Assembly (NCBI GenBank): GCA_965227455.1 | Contig: OZ245752.1 | Location: 5,084,001-5,148,000 of the forward strand | DNA: 64,000 bases | Source: JABDIP01 sp965227455 | GTDB lineage: Bacteria > Pseudomonadota > Alphaproteobacteria > DSM-16000 > Inquilinaceae | Direction: 5' to 3' | Shown here: positions 32,952 to 43,788 of the stretch, one piece after another | Numbering within the stretch: the stretch's first letter is position 1 | Layout of the letters: every line of letters begins with the position of its first letter | Notes under the pieces: model-generated | Databases searched by the model: none | Told to the model about the DNA's origin: nothing | Seen by the model: the letters and a program-made list of their open reading frames with translations, nothing else | Program-made: the position numbers and the translations under genes

Positions 32952-34514
32952 CTAGTTTGCTTGGCGACGAAGAAAAGCCGGAATATCCAACTGATCGTCT
33001 TCTGCGCTTGGCAACGGTCCTCTCTGTCCGACGTCCAATCCGCTTAGCCGAGGCTGTGCCGGCGGCTGCGATTGCTGCGGCTCCGCGGTGGGCTGCACAG
33101 TCGGCTGCTTGGGCGCGGCCGAGGCCTGTTCGTCCTCCCGCAGCAGCCCGGTCATGCGCCGGAAGATGTTGCGCCCGCGCCGGGGCTCGAGGCCGCCGGA
33201 CGCATTGGCCATCTCCGCTTCGGCGAAGGGCTCCGCCGCATCCCGTTGCAGGCTCGGCGCCGCCGGCGTCGGGCTTGCCACCGGGCGTGGGGCGATGAAA
33301 GCACCGTCCCGGCGCTCGGCACGCGGGGGCTCAGGAGCGGCCGCCACCACGGGCTCGGGCGTCGGCTCCGGCGTCGGGGCCGCAGGCGCGGTCGGCGCGG
33401 CTTCCGCCGCCGGCTGCGAACGGACGGAACCGGCCGCCGGCCGGGCCAGCGGGCTGCGCTCGACCGGCTGCGCCGGGCTCGGCGCCGGACGATCGCTCAC
33501 GACGCTGAGGCTGCCGGCCGGGCCCGCCATCGGGGACCGCGAGACATCCAGGTCGATGCCGGTGGAAACCACCGAGACCCGGATGCGCCCTTCCATGCTC
33601 TCGTCGAAGGTCGAGCCGAAGATGATGTTGGCGTCGGCGTCGACTTCGTCGCGAACCCGGTTGATGGCCTCGTCGACCTCGTACAGGGTCATGTCCAGGC
33701 CGCCGGTGATGTTGATCAGCACGCCCCGCGCCCCCTTCATGGAGACGTCGTCCAGCAGCGGGTTGGAGATCGCCGCCTCGGCCGCGCCGACGGCGCGCCG
33801 CTCGCCATCATCCTCGCCGGTGCCCATCATCGCCTTGCCCATTTCCGCCATGACGGTGCGGATATCGGCGAAGTCCAGATTGATCAGGCCCGGCATGACC
33901 ATCAGGTCGGTGACGCCGCGCACGCCCGAGCTCAGCACCTCGTCCGCCATCTTGAACGCATCGGCGAAGGTGGTGCGCTCATTGGCGATGCGGAACAGGT
34001 TCTGGTTTGGGATGACGATCAGCGTGTCGACATATTGCTGCAGATCGTTCAGCCCGGCCTCGGCGACGCGCATGCGGTGCGCGCCTTCGAAGTGGAACGG
34101 CTTGGTGACCACGCCGACGGTCAGGATGTTCTGCTCCCGCGCCGCCCGGGCGATGACCGGTGCGGCTCCGGTGCCGGTGCCGCCGCCCATGCCGGCGGTG
34201 ATGAACACCATGTGGCTGCCGTCGAGATAGGTGGCGATCTCGTCCATCGCCTCCTCGGCGGCGGCGCGTCCGATATCCGGGCGGGACCCGGCGCCAAGAC
34301 CCTGGGTCAGCCCGGTGCCAAGCTGCAGCTTGCGGTCGGCCTCGTTGCCGGCAAGCGCCTGGGCGTCGGTGTTGGCGACCAGGAATTCGCAGCCTTCCAG
34401 GTTCGACTGAATCATGTTGTTGACCGCATTGCCGCCGGCACCGCCGACCCCGACCACCGTGATCCGTGGCCGTAATTGCAGCTCGGTCTCCGGAATGCTC
34501 ACGTTAATCATCAT
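32952..34514 (-). CDS. ftsZ: Cell division GTPase FtsZ
   Basis: A 520-residue FtsZ. The tubulin-like core has VGVGGAGGNAVN, the GTP signature GGGTGTGAAPV, and NxDFAD-type NLDFADIRTVM (T7). After about residue 320 comes a long Pro/Ala-rich linker, then the C-terminal peptide DIPAFLRRQAN that binds FtsA and other partners. Two start ATGs occur in a row (34514 and 34511); the second is better spaced from GGAGG. The linker is long, as in many alphaproteobacteria. It is preceded by ftsA with a 118-bp spacer. Confidence 0.97.
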   Translation of the reverse strand: MMINVSIPETELQLRPRITVVGVGGAGGNAVNNMIQSNLEGCEFLVANTDAQALAGNEADRKLQLGTGLTQGLGAGSRPDIGRAAAEEAMDEIATYLDGSHMVFITAGMGGGTGTGAAPVIARAAREQNILTVGVVTKPFHFEGAHRMRVAEAGLNDLQQYVDTLIVIPNQNLFRIANERTTFADAFKMADEVLSSGVRGVTDLMVMPGLINLDFADIRTVMAEMGKAMMGTGEDDGERRAVGAAEAAISNPLLDDVSMKGARGVLINITGGLDMTLYEVDEAINRVRDEVDADANIIFGSTFDESMEGRIRVSVVSTGIDLDVSRSPMAGPAGSLSVVSDRPAPSPAQPVERSPLARPAAGSVRSQPAAEAAPTAPAAPTPEPTPEPVVAAAPEPPRAERRDGAFIAPRPVASPTPAAPSLQRDAAEPFAEAEMANASGGLEPRRGRNIFRRMTGLLREDEQASAAPKQPTVQPTAEPQQSQPPAQPRLSGLDVGQRGPLPSAEDDQLDIPAFLRRQAN

Positions 34515-34632
34515 TGACCTCCGTCCCTTTCTTGTCCCGCACGTATGCTCTGATCCGACTCTTGCTCGATAATGCGCCCCGGCAGTCTTTCGGCGAGGCG
34601 GGGCCGCCGCCGCTTTTCGTCATGCTGTCCTG

Positions 34633-35925
34633 TCACAGATCCCCCAGATTCTCGCGGAACCAGCCCCCGAGCCGGTTCCAGAGGCCGCCGCCGACCTCGA
34701 CGCCGTCCGGACCGGCGGCAACCCCCGCCAGCACCGGATCGGCCTGATAGCGCGCCGCGTAGGCCAGCAGCCCGGCGGCGGTGGAAAAGGCGGGGCCGCC
34801 GGTCGCTTCCGCCAGCCCGTCGAAACCTTGCGGCCGGCCCAGCCGGACCTGCTTGTCCATGACCATCTGCGCCAGCTCGCGCACGCCCTGGAGCTGGCTA
34901 CCGCCGCCGGTCAGCACCACGCGGCGGCCCGAGACCTTGTCGAAGCCGCTATCCTCCAGCCGGCCGCGCACCATCTCGAAGATTTCCTCCAGCCGCGGCC
35001 GGATGATCCCGGTCAGCAGGCTCTTGGGCACATGGTTGGCCTGGGACGGCGCGTCCTCGCCGACCTGCGGCGCGTCGATCAGCTCGCGCTCGTCGGAGAC
35101 GTTTGGGATGGCATGGCCATGCAGGGTCTTCATGCGTTCCGCGTGCAGCACCGGCGTAGTCAGGCCACGCGCCACATCGTTGGTCACATGGCTGCCGCCG
35201 ACCGGGATGCAGTCGACAAAGACCAGCCGGCCCTCGGAGAAGACGCCGATGCCGGTGCTGCCGCCGCCCAGATCAATGACGGTGCAGCCGAGATCCATCT
35301 CGTCCTCGACCAGGCAGGCCAGGCCGGCGGCGTAGGGCGAGACCACGAAGGACTCGATCTCCAGATGGCAGCGGGTGATGCAGGTGGCGAGGTTGCGCAC
35401 CGCGGCCGTGCCGGCGGTGATCAGATGCACGTCGACGCCCAGATGGCTGCCCATCATGCCGCGTGGATCGCGGATGCCGCGGCTGCCATCGATGGCATAG
35501 CCGACCGGGATGGCGTGCAGCACCTCGCAATCCGAGGGCAGGCGGGCGCGGCCGTTGACCTTCAGCGCCTTGCGCAGATCGGCCTCGGCGACGGTGTGAC
35601 CGGCGATCGGCACGTCGACCGGCACGATCTGGGAGGCCAGATGCCCGCCGATCACATTGACCACGACCTCGCGGATCTGCTCGCCGGCCATCTGCTCGGC
35701 CGAGGAGACCGCATGGCCGATGGCCTTCTCCGCCGCCTCCATGTCGACCACCACGCCGCTGCGCAGGCCGCGGCTGACCTGGTGGCCGATGCCGATCACC
35801 TTGGGCCGGTCGTCATCGTCCATGCGGGCGATGAAGCAGACCACCTTGGTGCTGCCGACATCCAGCGTGGCGATCAGCTCGCCGCGCGGTCGCGCCTTGA
35901 AGCGTTTGACCCCGTTAAACCCCAT
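34633..35925 (-). CDS. ftsA: Cell division protein FtsA
   Basis: A 430-residue actin-like ATPase from the ATG at 35925 (MGFNGVKRFKARPRG). It shows the phosphate-1 loop ATLDVGSTKVVCFIA, SHVTNDVARGL, VVLTGGGSQLQGV, and a C-terminal amphipathic stretch (GLWNRLGGWFREN) that binds the membrane. FtsA tethers the Z ring to the inner membrane and recruits later divisome proteins. An in-frame TTG at 35970, just after the ftsQ stop, would add 15 residues. Confidence 0.96.
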   Translation of the reverse strand: MGFNGVKRFKARPRGELIATLDVGSTKVVCFIARMDDDDRPKVIGIGHQVSRGLRSGVVVDMEAAEKAIGHAVSSAEQMAGEQIREVVVNVIGGHLASQIVPVDVPIAGHTVAEADLRKALKVNGRARLPSDCEVLHAIPVGYAIDGSRGIRDPRGMMGSHLGVDVHLITAGTAAVRNLATCITRCHLEIESFVVSPYAAGLACLVEDEMDLGCTVIDLGGGSTGIGVFSEGRLVFVDCIPVGGSHVTNDVARGLTTPVLHAERMKTLHGHAIPNVSDERELIDAPQVGEDAPSQANHVPKSLLTGIIRPRLEEIFEMVRGRLEDSGFDKVSGRRVVLTGGGSQLQGVRELAQMVMDKQVRLGRPQGFDGLAEATGGPAFSTAAGLLAYAARYQADPVLAGVAAGPDGVEVGGGLWNRLGGWFRENLGDL

Positions 35926-35973
35926 TGCCTCTTGCGGCCCCCCGTGCCGGGCAAGCGCCCGTTCCGCCAATCC

Positions 35974-36852
35974 TCATGTGTCCTCTTCCGGCATGCGCCG
36001 GCGCTGGCTGGCGCCCGGCGTGGTCTGCACCACCAGCCGGTCGCCGATCCTCAAATCGATGGCGACGATGTCGCGATCCAGCAGGCCGTTATCGGCCTCG
36101 ATCTCCGACAGGCGCAGCAGCGCCTCGTCGATCCCCTTTTCCGGCAGGCGCACATTGACGCCATTGTCGAGCCGCAGGTCCCAGCGGCGCTCGCTGACCA
36201 GGATCGCGGCCTCGACCCGATCGGCGATGGCCGGCCTTTCGGCGAGCTTCTCCAGCAGCGGGCCGGCATGGTCCGGGGCGCCGAGGCCGACGACCAGCGG
36301 CAGGGCGGCATAGTCCTCGAGCCCGTCCTCGGTCAGCACCACGCCATCGGCATCGATCACCCGCATGGTGCGGTCCGACTGCCACAGCGCCAGCGGCTGC
36401 CGCTCCTCCAGGCGCAGATAGATGGTGTCCGGGAACCGGCGCTCGACGACGACATTGCGGATCCAGGGCAGGGCCGCCACGGCGTCGCGGGCGTCGTCCG
36501 GGTCAAAGGTCAGGATGGGCGTGCCGGTTTCCACCTCCAGGGCGGCGAGAATGTCGGCGCCCGGCGTGCGGTCGCGCCCGGTGACCAGGACGTTGCGCAC
36601 ACCCAGGCCGGCATCGACGGTCATGGCCAGCGTGCGGTCCACGGCCGCGTCGATGGTGTCGCCGACCCAGCCGCTGGTGAAGGCCCAGATTACAGTTCCC
36701 ACGGCACCGGCGGCCAGCAGGCCGCCGGTGCCAAGGACGAGCCAGCGCAGGAAGCGCGGAGTCGGCCGGCGGCGCGGCGGTGCCGGCGGTTTGGCCCGGG
36801 CGGGCCGGGTGGCGACGCCGGCCAGGCGCCGGCTTGCGGTCAGGCGTGACAT
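35974..36852 (-). CDS. ftsQ: Cell division protein FtsQ
   Basis: A 292-residue bitopic protein. A basic, Pro-rich cytosolic tail (about 35 residues) precedes one membrane helix (LVLGTGGLLAAGAVGTVIWA), then a POTRA domain (NVLVTGRDRTPGADILAAL) and the FtsQ beta domain ending RIGDRLVVQT. It links FtsL/FtsB to the divisome in the periplasm. Its start overlaps the ddl stop by 13 nt. No ftsB is seen in the cluster, which is normal for this group. Confidence 0.94.
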   Translation of the reverse strand: MSRLTASRRLAGVATRPARAKPPAPPRRRPTPRFLRWLVLGTGGLLAAGAVGTVIWAFTSGWVGDTIDAAVDRTLAMTVDAGLGVRNVLVTGRDRTPGADILAALEVETGTPILTFDPDDARDAVAALPWIRNVVVERRFPDTIYLRLEERQPLALWQSDRTMRVIDADGVVLTEDGLEDYAALPLVVGLGAPDHAGPLLEKLAERPAIADRVEAAILVSERRWDLRLDNGVNVRLPEKGIDEALLRLSEIEADNGLLDRDIVAIDLRIGDRLVVQTTPGASQRRRMPEEDT

Positions 36853-37776
36853 GCGGCGTTCTCCACCATCCAGGCGCAGAGATCGGGGAAGCTGATCCCC
36901 AGATGCGCTGCCTGCTCGGGAACCAACGAAAGCGGCGTCATGCCGGGCTGGGTGTTGACCTCCAGCATGTAGAGCCCGTCGAGGCCGGGCCGGCTGTCGT
37001 CGTAGCGGAAATCGGCACGGCTGACGCCGGCGCAGCCCAAGGTCTCATGGGCCAGCAGCGCCAGGCGCAGGCACTCGTCATAGACCTGCTGCGGCACATC
37101 GGCCGGAACCTGGTGCACCGCCTTGCCGTCGGTGTATTTGGCCGTGTAGTCGTAGAAGCCTTCGTTGGGCATGATCTCGGTGACCGCCAGGGCCCGGTCG
37201 CCCATCACCGCCACGGTCAGCTCACGCCCGGCGATGTAGCTCTCGACCAGCGCCCGGTCGCCGAACACCCAGGAGTCCTTGTCGATGCCCGGTGCGTTGT
37301 CGCCCGGCATGACAATGCGGATGCCGACGCTGGACCCCTCGTCCACCGGCTTGACAACATAGGGCGGATCGATCGGGTGGCCGGCCAGCACGTCGTCCCG
37401 GTCGACGACGACGCCATGGGGCGTGGGCACACCGACGGTGGCCAGCACCCGCTTGGCGACCTCCTTGTCCATCGCCAGGGCGGACGCCATGACGCCGGAA
37501 TGGGTGTAGGGGATCTGCAGCACCTCCAGGATGCCCTGGATAACCCCGTCCTCGCCGCCCTTGCCGTGCAGGGCGTTGAACACCACGTCGGGCGGCGGCG
37601 TCAGGGCCGCCAGCAGGGCCGAGAGATCGCGGCCGACATCGATGCGGGTCACCTGATAGCCGGCCTGCTCCAACGCCTTGGCGCAATCGCGGCCCGACAC
37701 CAGACTGACCTCGCGCTCGGCGGACCAGCCGCCCATCAACAGGGCGACATGCTTGCCGGATTTCACGCCGTTGCCC

Positions 37777-37784
<8 letters not shown>
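36840..37784 (-). CDS. ddl: D-alanine--D-alanine ligase
   Basis: A 314-residue ATP-grasp ligase that joins two D-alanines for the peptidoglycan pentapeptide. Visible are the N-terminal MGGWSAEREVSLVSG, the ATP-grasp core VVKPVDEGSSVGI, and EVNTQPGMTPLSLVPEQA with its metal-binding Asn and Glu. The start lies within murB (8-nt overlap). Normal for the DdlB type found in dcw clusters. Confidence 0.96.
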
Positions 37785-38708
<924 letters not shown>

Positions 38709-38712
<4 letters not shown>

Positions 38713-40133
38713 GCCGCGTCCTCCCCCAGTGCGCGAAGCTGGTCGGGCAGGGCATGGGCCCAGGCGGTGATATTGCCGGCTCCCAGGCAGACCACCAGAT
38801 CGCCGGGATCGGTCATCTCCTTGACGATCGGCGCCAGGGAGGCGTCGTCGGTCAGCGGGATCACCAGCCTATGTCCGCGCGACCGCAGCCCCTCGACCAG
38901 GGCGTCGCGGTCGGCGCCGGGGATAGGGTCCTCACCGGCCGCGTAGACATGCGACACGATCACCGCATCGGCGTCGTTGAAGCAGGTGCAGAAATCCTCG
39001 AACAGGTCCGACAGCCGGGAATAGCGGTGCGGCTGGACCACGGCGATCACCTTGGCGGTATTCTCCACCGCCGCCCGGGCGGCGGTCAGCACGGCGGTGA
39101 TCTCCACCGGGTGGTGGCCGTAATCGTCGATGACGGTGACGCCGTCGACCACGCCGGTGCGGGTGAAGCGCCGCTTGACGCCGCTGAACTCCGCCAGCGT
39201 CTGGGCGATGCGCTCGTCGCTCATGCCCATCTCGGCGCCGATGGCGACGCTGGCCAGGGCGTTCTGGACATTGTGCTGACCCAGCATCGGTAGGTGCAGC
39301 CGGTCGATGGACCGGCTCTCGCCGGTGCTGCGATCGGTGATCACCACATCGAAGCGCGAGCCCTCGGCACTGATCTCCAGATCGACGCCACGGACATCGG
39401 CCTGGGGGCTGAAGCCGTAGGTGATCACCCGCCGGTCCGGCACCCGCGGGATCATCGCCTGGACCTCGGGATGGTCGATGCACATGGCGGCGAAGCCGTA
39501 GAACGGGATGTTGGTCACGAACTGCTCGAAGGCGTCTCGCAGGGCCTCGAACGAGCCGTAGAACTCCATGTGCTCGGGATCGATATTGGTGACCACGGCG
39601 ATGGTCGCCGGCAGATGGGTGAAGCTGCCGTCGCTCTCATCGGCCTCGACCACCATCCACTCGCCTTCGCCCAGGCGGGCATTGGTGCCGTAGGCGTTGA
39701 TGATGCCGCCATTGATGACGGTCGGGTCCAGCTCGGCCGCGTCCAGCATCGCCGCGATCAGCGAGGTGGTGGTGGTCTTGCCATGGGTCCCGCCGACCGC
39801 GATGGCCCATTTCAGGCGCATCAACTCGGCCAGCATCTCGGCCCGCCGGACCACCGGGATCAGCGCCGCGCGGGCCGCCTGGATCTCCGGGTTGTCCGGC
39901 TGGATCGCCGAGGACACCACGACGACGGCGGCCTTGCCGACATTCTCGCCGCGATGACCGATGGCCACGGCTATGCCCTTCTCGCGCAGGCGCTGGACAT
40001 TGGCGCCTTCGGCCACGTCGCTGCCGGAGACGGAATAGCCGAGATTGTGCAGCACTTCGGCGATACCGCTCATGCCGATACCGCCGATACCGACGAGATG
40101 AATGGTTCCGATGTCGAGAGGCATTTGTCTCAT
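38709..40133 (-). CDS. murC: UDP-N-acetylmuramate--L-alanine ligase
   Basis: A 474-residue Mur ligase that adds L-alanine to UDP-MurNAc. Motifs: the N-terminal nucleotide fold IHLVGIGGIGMSGIAEVL, ATP loop GGTHGKTTTTSLIAAMLD, the VVEADESDGSF acidic site, and DDYGHHPVEI of the C-terminal domain. The ATG at 40133 overlaps the murG stop (ATGA); the second ATG at 40124 is the alternative. Confidence 0.97.
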
Positions 40134-41260
40134 GCCGCGACCTCCTGTCGGGGTTGGGTGCTGCCTCCTCCGTTGTCCCGGTTCAGCCCGGCCAGGCGCA
40201 TCACCGCGTCGGCCAGGTTCTCCGCCGCCTTCGTGGTGCCGAAGGTCTTCGCTGCCGCCGCGGCCGCGGTCAGCGTCTTGGAGTCGTCGAGCAGGGTTGC
40301 CACCCGCTCCGACAAGGTGTCGATGGTCAGCGCGCTCTGCGGCATCAGCCAGCCGCCGCCGGCCGCTTCCAGCGCCGCGGCATTGGCGGTCTGATGGTCG
40401 TCGGCGGCAAAGGGATAGGGGATCAGGATCGCCGGGCGACCGATGGCGGTGAGCTCCGCCAGCGTCGAGGCGCCGGACCGGCAAATCGCCAAATGGGTCT
40501 CGGCCATCAGGCGCGGCACGTCCTGGAAGAAGGTGTCCAACTGGTGGACGATCTGGGTTTCCTCATAGACCTCGCGTGCCGTCTGCAGGTCTTCGGCCCG
40601 GCATTGCTGGGTGACCACCAGCCGCTTGCGAACAGGCTCCGGCAGCTTGGCCAGCGCGCCTGGCACCAGCTCGCTCAGGGCCTTCGCGCCCTGGCTGCCA
40701 CCAAGCACCAGGATGCGGATCGGGCCGCTTTCGGGCGGTGCGTATGGCGTATCCGCACGCTCGATGATGCCCTGCCGTACAGGGTTGCCGGTCTGCACGA
40801 GCTTGGCTTCGCCGGCTTGCCCCACGGACGGAAAGGCCACGGCGATACCTGCGGCTCGCTTTGCCAGCAGCCGGTTGGTGCGGCCCAGGATGGCGTTCTG
40901 CTCATGCAGGAGCACCGGCACCCGGCGGGCGCCAGCAGCCAATACCGTCGGTGCCGAGGCGTAGCCGCCGAAGCCGACCAGTGCTGCCGGCTTCAGGCGC
41001 TTCAGGATGCCGCGCGCCTGGAGGTATCCGACGGCGATGGCCCAGCCGGTCTTCAGCTTGCCGATCAGCCCGGCGCCGACGGTGGCGGCGCGGACGCGGA
41101 ACACCTCCACATCCAGGTCGGAACCGAAGGCGCCGCCGCGGGTGTCGGTGACCATGGCGACTTTCAGGCCTCGGCCGATCAGGGCCCGCGCCAGGGCCTC
41201 GGCGGGAAACATGTGCCCGCCGGTGCCGCCGGCGGCCAAGGCGATCAGAGCCCGACTCAT
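40130..41260 (-). CDS. murG: UDP-GlcNAc transferase MurG (lipid II synthase)
   Basis: A 376-residue GT-B glycosyltransferase that converts lipid I to lipid II at the inner face of the membrane. The N-terminal AAGGTGGHMFPAEALA and the HEQNAILGRTNRLL segment are diagnostic; the C-terminal UDP-GlcNAc site includes VLGGSQGAKALSE and CRSGASTLAELTAIGRP. Start ATG at 41260 overlaps the ftsW stop (ATGA). Confidence 0.97.
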   Translation of the reverse strand: MSRALIALAAGGTGGHMFPAEALARALIGRGLKVAMVTDTRGGAFGSDLDVEVFRVRAATVGAGLIGKLKTGWAIAVGYLQARGILKRLKPAALVGFGGYASAPTVLAAGARRVPVLLHEQNAILGRTNRLLAKRAAGIAVAFPSVGQAGEAKLVQTGNPVRQGIIERADTPYAPPESGPIRILVLGGSQGAKALSELVPGALAKLPEPVRKRLVVTQQCRAEDLQTAREVYEETQIVHQLDTFFQDVPRLMAETHLAICRSGASTLAELTAIGRPAILIPYPFAADDHQTANAAALEAAGGGWLMPQSALTIDTLSERVATLLDDSKTLTAAAAAAKTFGTTKAAENLADAVMRLAGLNRDNGGGSTQPRQEVAA

Positions 41261-42390
41261 GACACGCCTCCGGTCGGCAGGACCGCAGTGCGGCGGCGGG
41301 TCAGGGCCAGCACCATGCCCATGCCGAAGGCGAGCGCCAGCAGCGACGATCCGCCATAGCTGACGAAGGGCAGCGTCATGCCCTTGGTCGGGATCAGGTT
41401 GAGCGCCGAGCCCATATTGATCAGGGCCTGTAGGCCGAACTGGACCAGCAGTCCGGCCGCCGCCAGCAACACGAACAGGCTGTGCTCGCCGATGGCGCGA
41501 TTGAAGCCGCGCAGCACCACAAAAGCGAACAGCGCGATCAGCACCACGCACCACACGACGCCGAATTCCTCGCCGGCCACCGCCATGATGAAATCCGCAT
41601 GGCCGTCGGGCAGGCTTTCCTTCACGGTGCCTTCGCCTGGCCCGGTGCCCCAGAGGCCGCCATTGCTGAACGCCTCCAGCGAGCGCTGGACCTGGTAGTT
41701 GTCGCCGCTGGCCGGGTCGAGGAACCGGTCGATGCGGCTGGCGACATGCGGGAAGGCGAGATAGGAACCGGCAAGCCCGGCGACGGCCAGGCCGGCCATC
41801 GCCGCCACCATGCCCATGGACAGCCCGGCCAGGAAGAACTGCACGCCCCAGACGGCGGTCACAACGACCGCCATGCCGAGATCGGGCTGCAGCAGCAGCA
41901 ATCCGACGATCGCCGCCAGCAGGGCGCAGCAGGCGATGTTCTCATGGGGCTGGTCGCGCATGGCCGAGCGGGTGAACAGCCAGGCGGCGGTCACCGCGAA
42001 GGCCGGCTTGACGAATTCCGAGGGCTGCAGGGACAGGCCGCCGATCTGCAGCCAGCGGGTCGCGCCCTTGATCTCGACCCCGGCGATCAGGGTCAGCAGC
42101 ACGCCGAAGAGGCCGGCGGCCAGCACCAGGGCCGACAACCGGCGCACGCCGGTCGGCGACAGGATCGAGGTGCCGATCAGGATCAGCACCGCCGGCACCA
42201 GCATGGCCAGATGACGGCGCACGAAATGGAACTCGTCCACATTCAGCCGCTCGGCGACCGGCGGGCTGGCGGCGACGATCAGCACCGCGCCGAAGCCGAC
42301 CAGCAGGCCCAGCGCGCCCAGGCTCCAGCGATCCACGGTCCACCACCAGCGGCCGAGGATCGAGGTATCGGTGCGGGCCCAGCCGATCAT
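41257..42390 (-). CDS. ftsW: Lipid II polymerase/division protein FtsW
   Basis: A 377-residue SEDS-family protein with about ten membrane helices. Family markers include LQPSEFVKPAFAV, LQPDLGMAVVVTAVW, the FLDPASGDNYQVQRSLEA loop, and PTKGMTLPFVSYGGSS near the C-terminus. With FtsI it polymerises septal peptidoglycan. The ATG at 42390 overlaps the murD stop (ATGA). Confidence 0.96.
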   Translation of the reverse strand: MIGWARTDTSILGRWWWTVDRWSLGALGLLVGFGAVLIVAASPPVAERLNVDEFHFVRRHLAMLVPAVLILIGTSILSPTGVRRLSALVLAAGLFGVLLTLIAGVEIKGATRWLQIGGLSLQPSEFVKPAFAVTAAWLFTRSAMRDQPHENIACCALLAAIVGLLLLQPDLGMAVVVTAVWGVQFFLAGLSMGMVAAMAGLAVAGLAGSYLAFPHVASRIDRFLDPASGDNYQVQRSLEAFSNGGLWGTGPGEGTVKESLPDGHADFIMAVAGEEFGVVWCVVLIALFAFVVLRGFNRAIGEHSLFVLLAAAGLLVQFGLQALINMGSALNLIPTKGMTLPFVSYGGSSLLALAFGMGMVLALTRRRTAVLPTGGVS

Positions 42391-43784
42391 GCCGCCGCCC
42401 CCGTGCTGGAGCGCCGCGCGAGGCCGCGCACCGCCGCCACGAAGGCGTCGCCGCGGGCCTCGAAGTTGGCGAACTGGTCCCAGGAGGCGCAGGCCGGCGA
42501 GAGCAGGACGACCGCCTCGCCGCCGCAATCGGCCTGGGCCTGGGCCACGGCGGCCTCGACCGCGGATGCGATCTCGCCGCACTGGCTCGTCGGCACGCTG
42601 CCGTCGAGGAATTCGGCCAGCATCTCCGCTGCGGCGCCGATAAGGAAGGCATGGGCCACCCGGCCAAGATGTGGAATCAGCACCTCCAGCCCGCCCTGTT
42701 TGGCGAGGCCGCCGGCGATCCAGTAAATGCGGTCATAGCAGGCGAGGGCCCGCGCCGCGGCGTCGGGGTTGGTCGCCTTGCTGTCGTTGATGAAGTGCAG
42801 CGCGCCGATCGATCCGACCAATTCCTGGCGGTGCCGCAGACCCGGAAAACCGCGCATGGCATCGGCGATGGCCTCGGGTGCCGATCCCACCGTCAGGGCC
42901 GCGGCATAGGCCGCCGCCGCGTTCTGCCAGTTGTGGCTGCCCGGAAGCGTCGGCACGCCGCGCAGGTCCAGGACCGGGCGCTCAGCGCCGCCGGTCGCGT
43001 CGATCAGCTTGCCGTCGCGCACGAAGACGCCGCCGGCCACCGGACCCTGGGCCGAGATCGGAATGACGCGGCGGTTCTTGTCGCAGGACAGCATGTCGAA
43101 TGTGGCGCGCGACCATTCGTCGTCGACACCCACGATGGCCGTCGCGCCCTTCGGCTGCCTGGCGAAGATCGCCCGCTTGGCGTCGACATAGCCGTCCATG
43201 TCGGCGTAACGGTCCAGATGGTCCGGCGCCACGTTGATCAGCACGCCGATATCCCATTCCACCGCCGAAACGGTTTCGAGCTGGTACGAGCTGAGCTCCA
43301 GCACATACCAGCCATCGGCTTCGAGCGGTTTCAGGGACAGGGCGGGAATGCCGAGATTGCCGCCGACCTGAACCGGAGGCCCGGTCTTGGTCAGGACATG
43401 GCCGATCAAGGCCGTCGTGGTCGACTTGCCGTTGGTGCCGGTGATGCCGAGATAGCGGGCGCCGGTCTGCGCCTGACCCAGCAGGTCGATATCGCTGACG
43501 ATCGGGCAGCCGGCCTCATGGGCGCGCGCCACGGCCAGATGCGGTGCCGGATGGCATCGTGGGATGCCTGGGCTCAGCACCAGCATCGCCGCCCGGGACA
43601 GATCGGCCTGGGAGAGATCGGTAACGGTGACGCCTTCGGGCACCGCGGCCGGGTCGGGCTTGCCGTCGTCCCAGGCCAGCACCTCGGCGCCGGAGGCAGA
43701 AAGCGCGCGCGCCGCACTCATGCCCGACTTTCCGAGCCCGAGTACGGCGATCGTCTTTCCTTTGAGGAAGCCGAGGTCGATCAC
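42387..43784 (-). CDS. murD: UDP-N-acetylmuramoylalanine--D-glutamate ligase
   Basis: A 465-residue Mur ligase adding D-glutamate. It has the N-terminal VLGLGKSGMSAARAL nucleotide fold, the ATP loop GITGTNGKSTTTALIGHVL, the LELSSYQLE metal site and the FINDSKATNPDAAARAL motif. The start codon is GTG. The start lies 4 bp after the mraY stop. Confidence 0.97.
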   Translation of the reverse strand: MIDLGFLKGKTIAVLGLGKSGMSAARALSASGAEVLAWDDGKPDPAAVPEGVTVTDLSQADLSRAAMLVLSPGIPRCHPAPHLAVARAHEAGCPIVSDIDLLGQAQTGARYLGITGTNGKSTTTALIGHVLTKTGPPVQVGGNLGIPALSLKPLEADGWYVLELSSYQLETVSAVEWDIGVLINVAPDHLDRYADMDGYVDAKRAIFARQPKGATAIVGVDDEWSRATFDMLSCDKNRRVIPISAQGPVAGGVFVRDGKLIDATGGAERPVLDLRGVPTLPGSHNWQNAAAAYAAALTVGSAPEAIADAMRGFPGLRHRQELVGSIGALHFINDSKATNPDAAARALACYDRIYWIAGGLAKQGGLEVLIPHLGRVAHAFLIGAAAEMLAEFLDGSVPTSQCGEIASAVEAAVAQAQADCGGEAVVLLSPACASWDQFANFEARGDAFVAAVRGLARRSSTGAAA

Positions 43785-43788
43785 TGCA